Source: an uncultured Porphyromonadaceae bacterium
Lineage (GTDB): Bacteria > Bacteroidota > Bacteroidia > Bacteroidales > Muribaculaceae
DNA length: 7,089 nt
Reading direction: 5' to 3'
NCBI GenBank assembly: GCA_947175225.1
Contig: CAMWLX010000181.1
Location: 1 to 7,089 of the forward strand
This document shows, piece by piece, positions 7,059 to 7,089 of the stretch. The notes beneath the pieces are model-generated. The model was not told the origin of the DNA. It ran no database searches and saw nothing but the letters and a program-made list of their open reading frames with translations. The position numbers and the translations under genes are program-made. The stretch's first letter is position 1; every line of letters starts with the position of its first letter.

Positions 7059-7089
7059 GTCTGTCGGTTAAAAATTATGATTGCAAAGA

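Noticed and set aside
7084..7089. On the - strand the window edge reads TCTTTG, which could be the end of a TAnnTTTG element for the GH51 gene.
   Set aside because: The TA and the -33 element would lie outside the window, so it cannot be supported.

Overview
This window looks like ordinary chromosomal housekeeping DNA from a member of the Bacteroidota, most likely the order Bacteroidales. The evidence is a DnaE with features I associate with that group, a GH51 arabinofuranosidase of the type common in gut Bacteroidales, starts without Shine-Dalgarno sequences (A/T-rich leaders instead), and a match to the Bacteroides-type promoter (TTTG, 19 nt, TAnnTTTG) before the first gene. A finer placement, such as Muribaculaceae, would be a guess. 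I found no mobile element, CRISPR array, rRNA or tRNA gene.

Layout. On the + strand there are three genes. The first is a small NlpC/P60 lipoprotein (55-615), a probable cell-wall peptidase. After 104 bases containing a compact inverted repeat comes dnaE (720-4412), the alpha subunit of DNA polymerase III. After a 147-base gap comes an unrecognised 40-residue acidic ORF (4560-4682). A strong 16-bp hairpin with T-tracts on both strands (4702-4737) then ends transcription from both sides. On the - strand, reading toward that terminator, lie a secreted GH51 alpha-L-arabinofuranosidase (7058-5073) and, 7 bases later, trxA (5065-4754), probably cotranscribed.

How the genes relate. The two transcription blocks converge on one bidirectional terminator. 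Their products do different jobs: cell-wall turnover, replication, thiol redox balance and plant-polysaccharide breakdown. I see no sign of a dedicated multigene system. The points most worth a second look are the 40-residue ORF, the promoter match that would give the lipoprotein a nearly leaderless mRNA, the apparently intact PHP metal site in DnaE, and an aspartate inside the signal peptide of the arabinofuranosidase. No previously undescribed system is evident.
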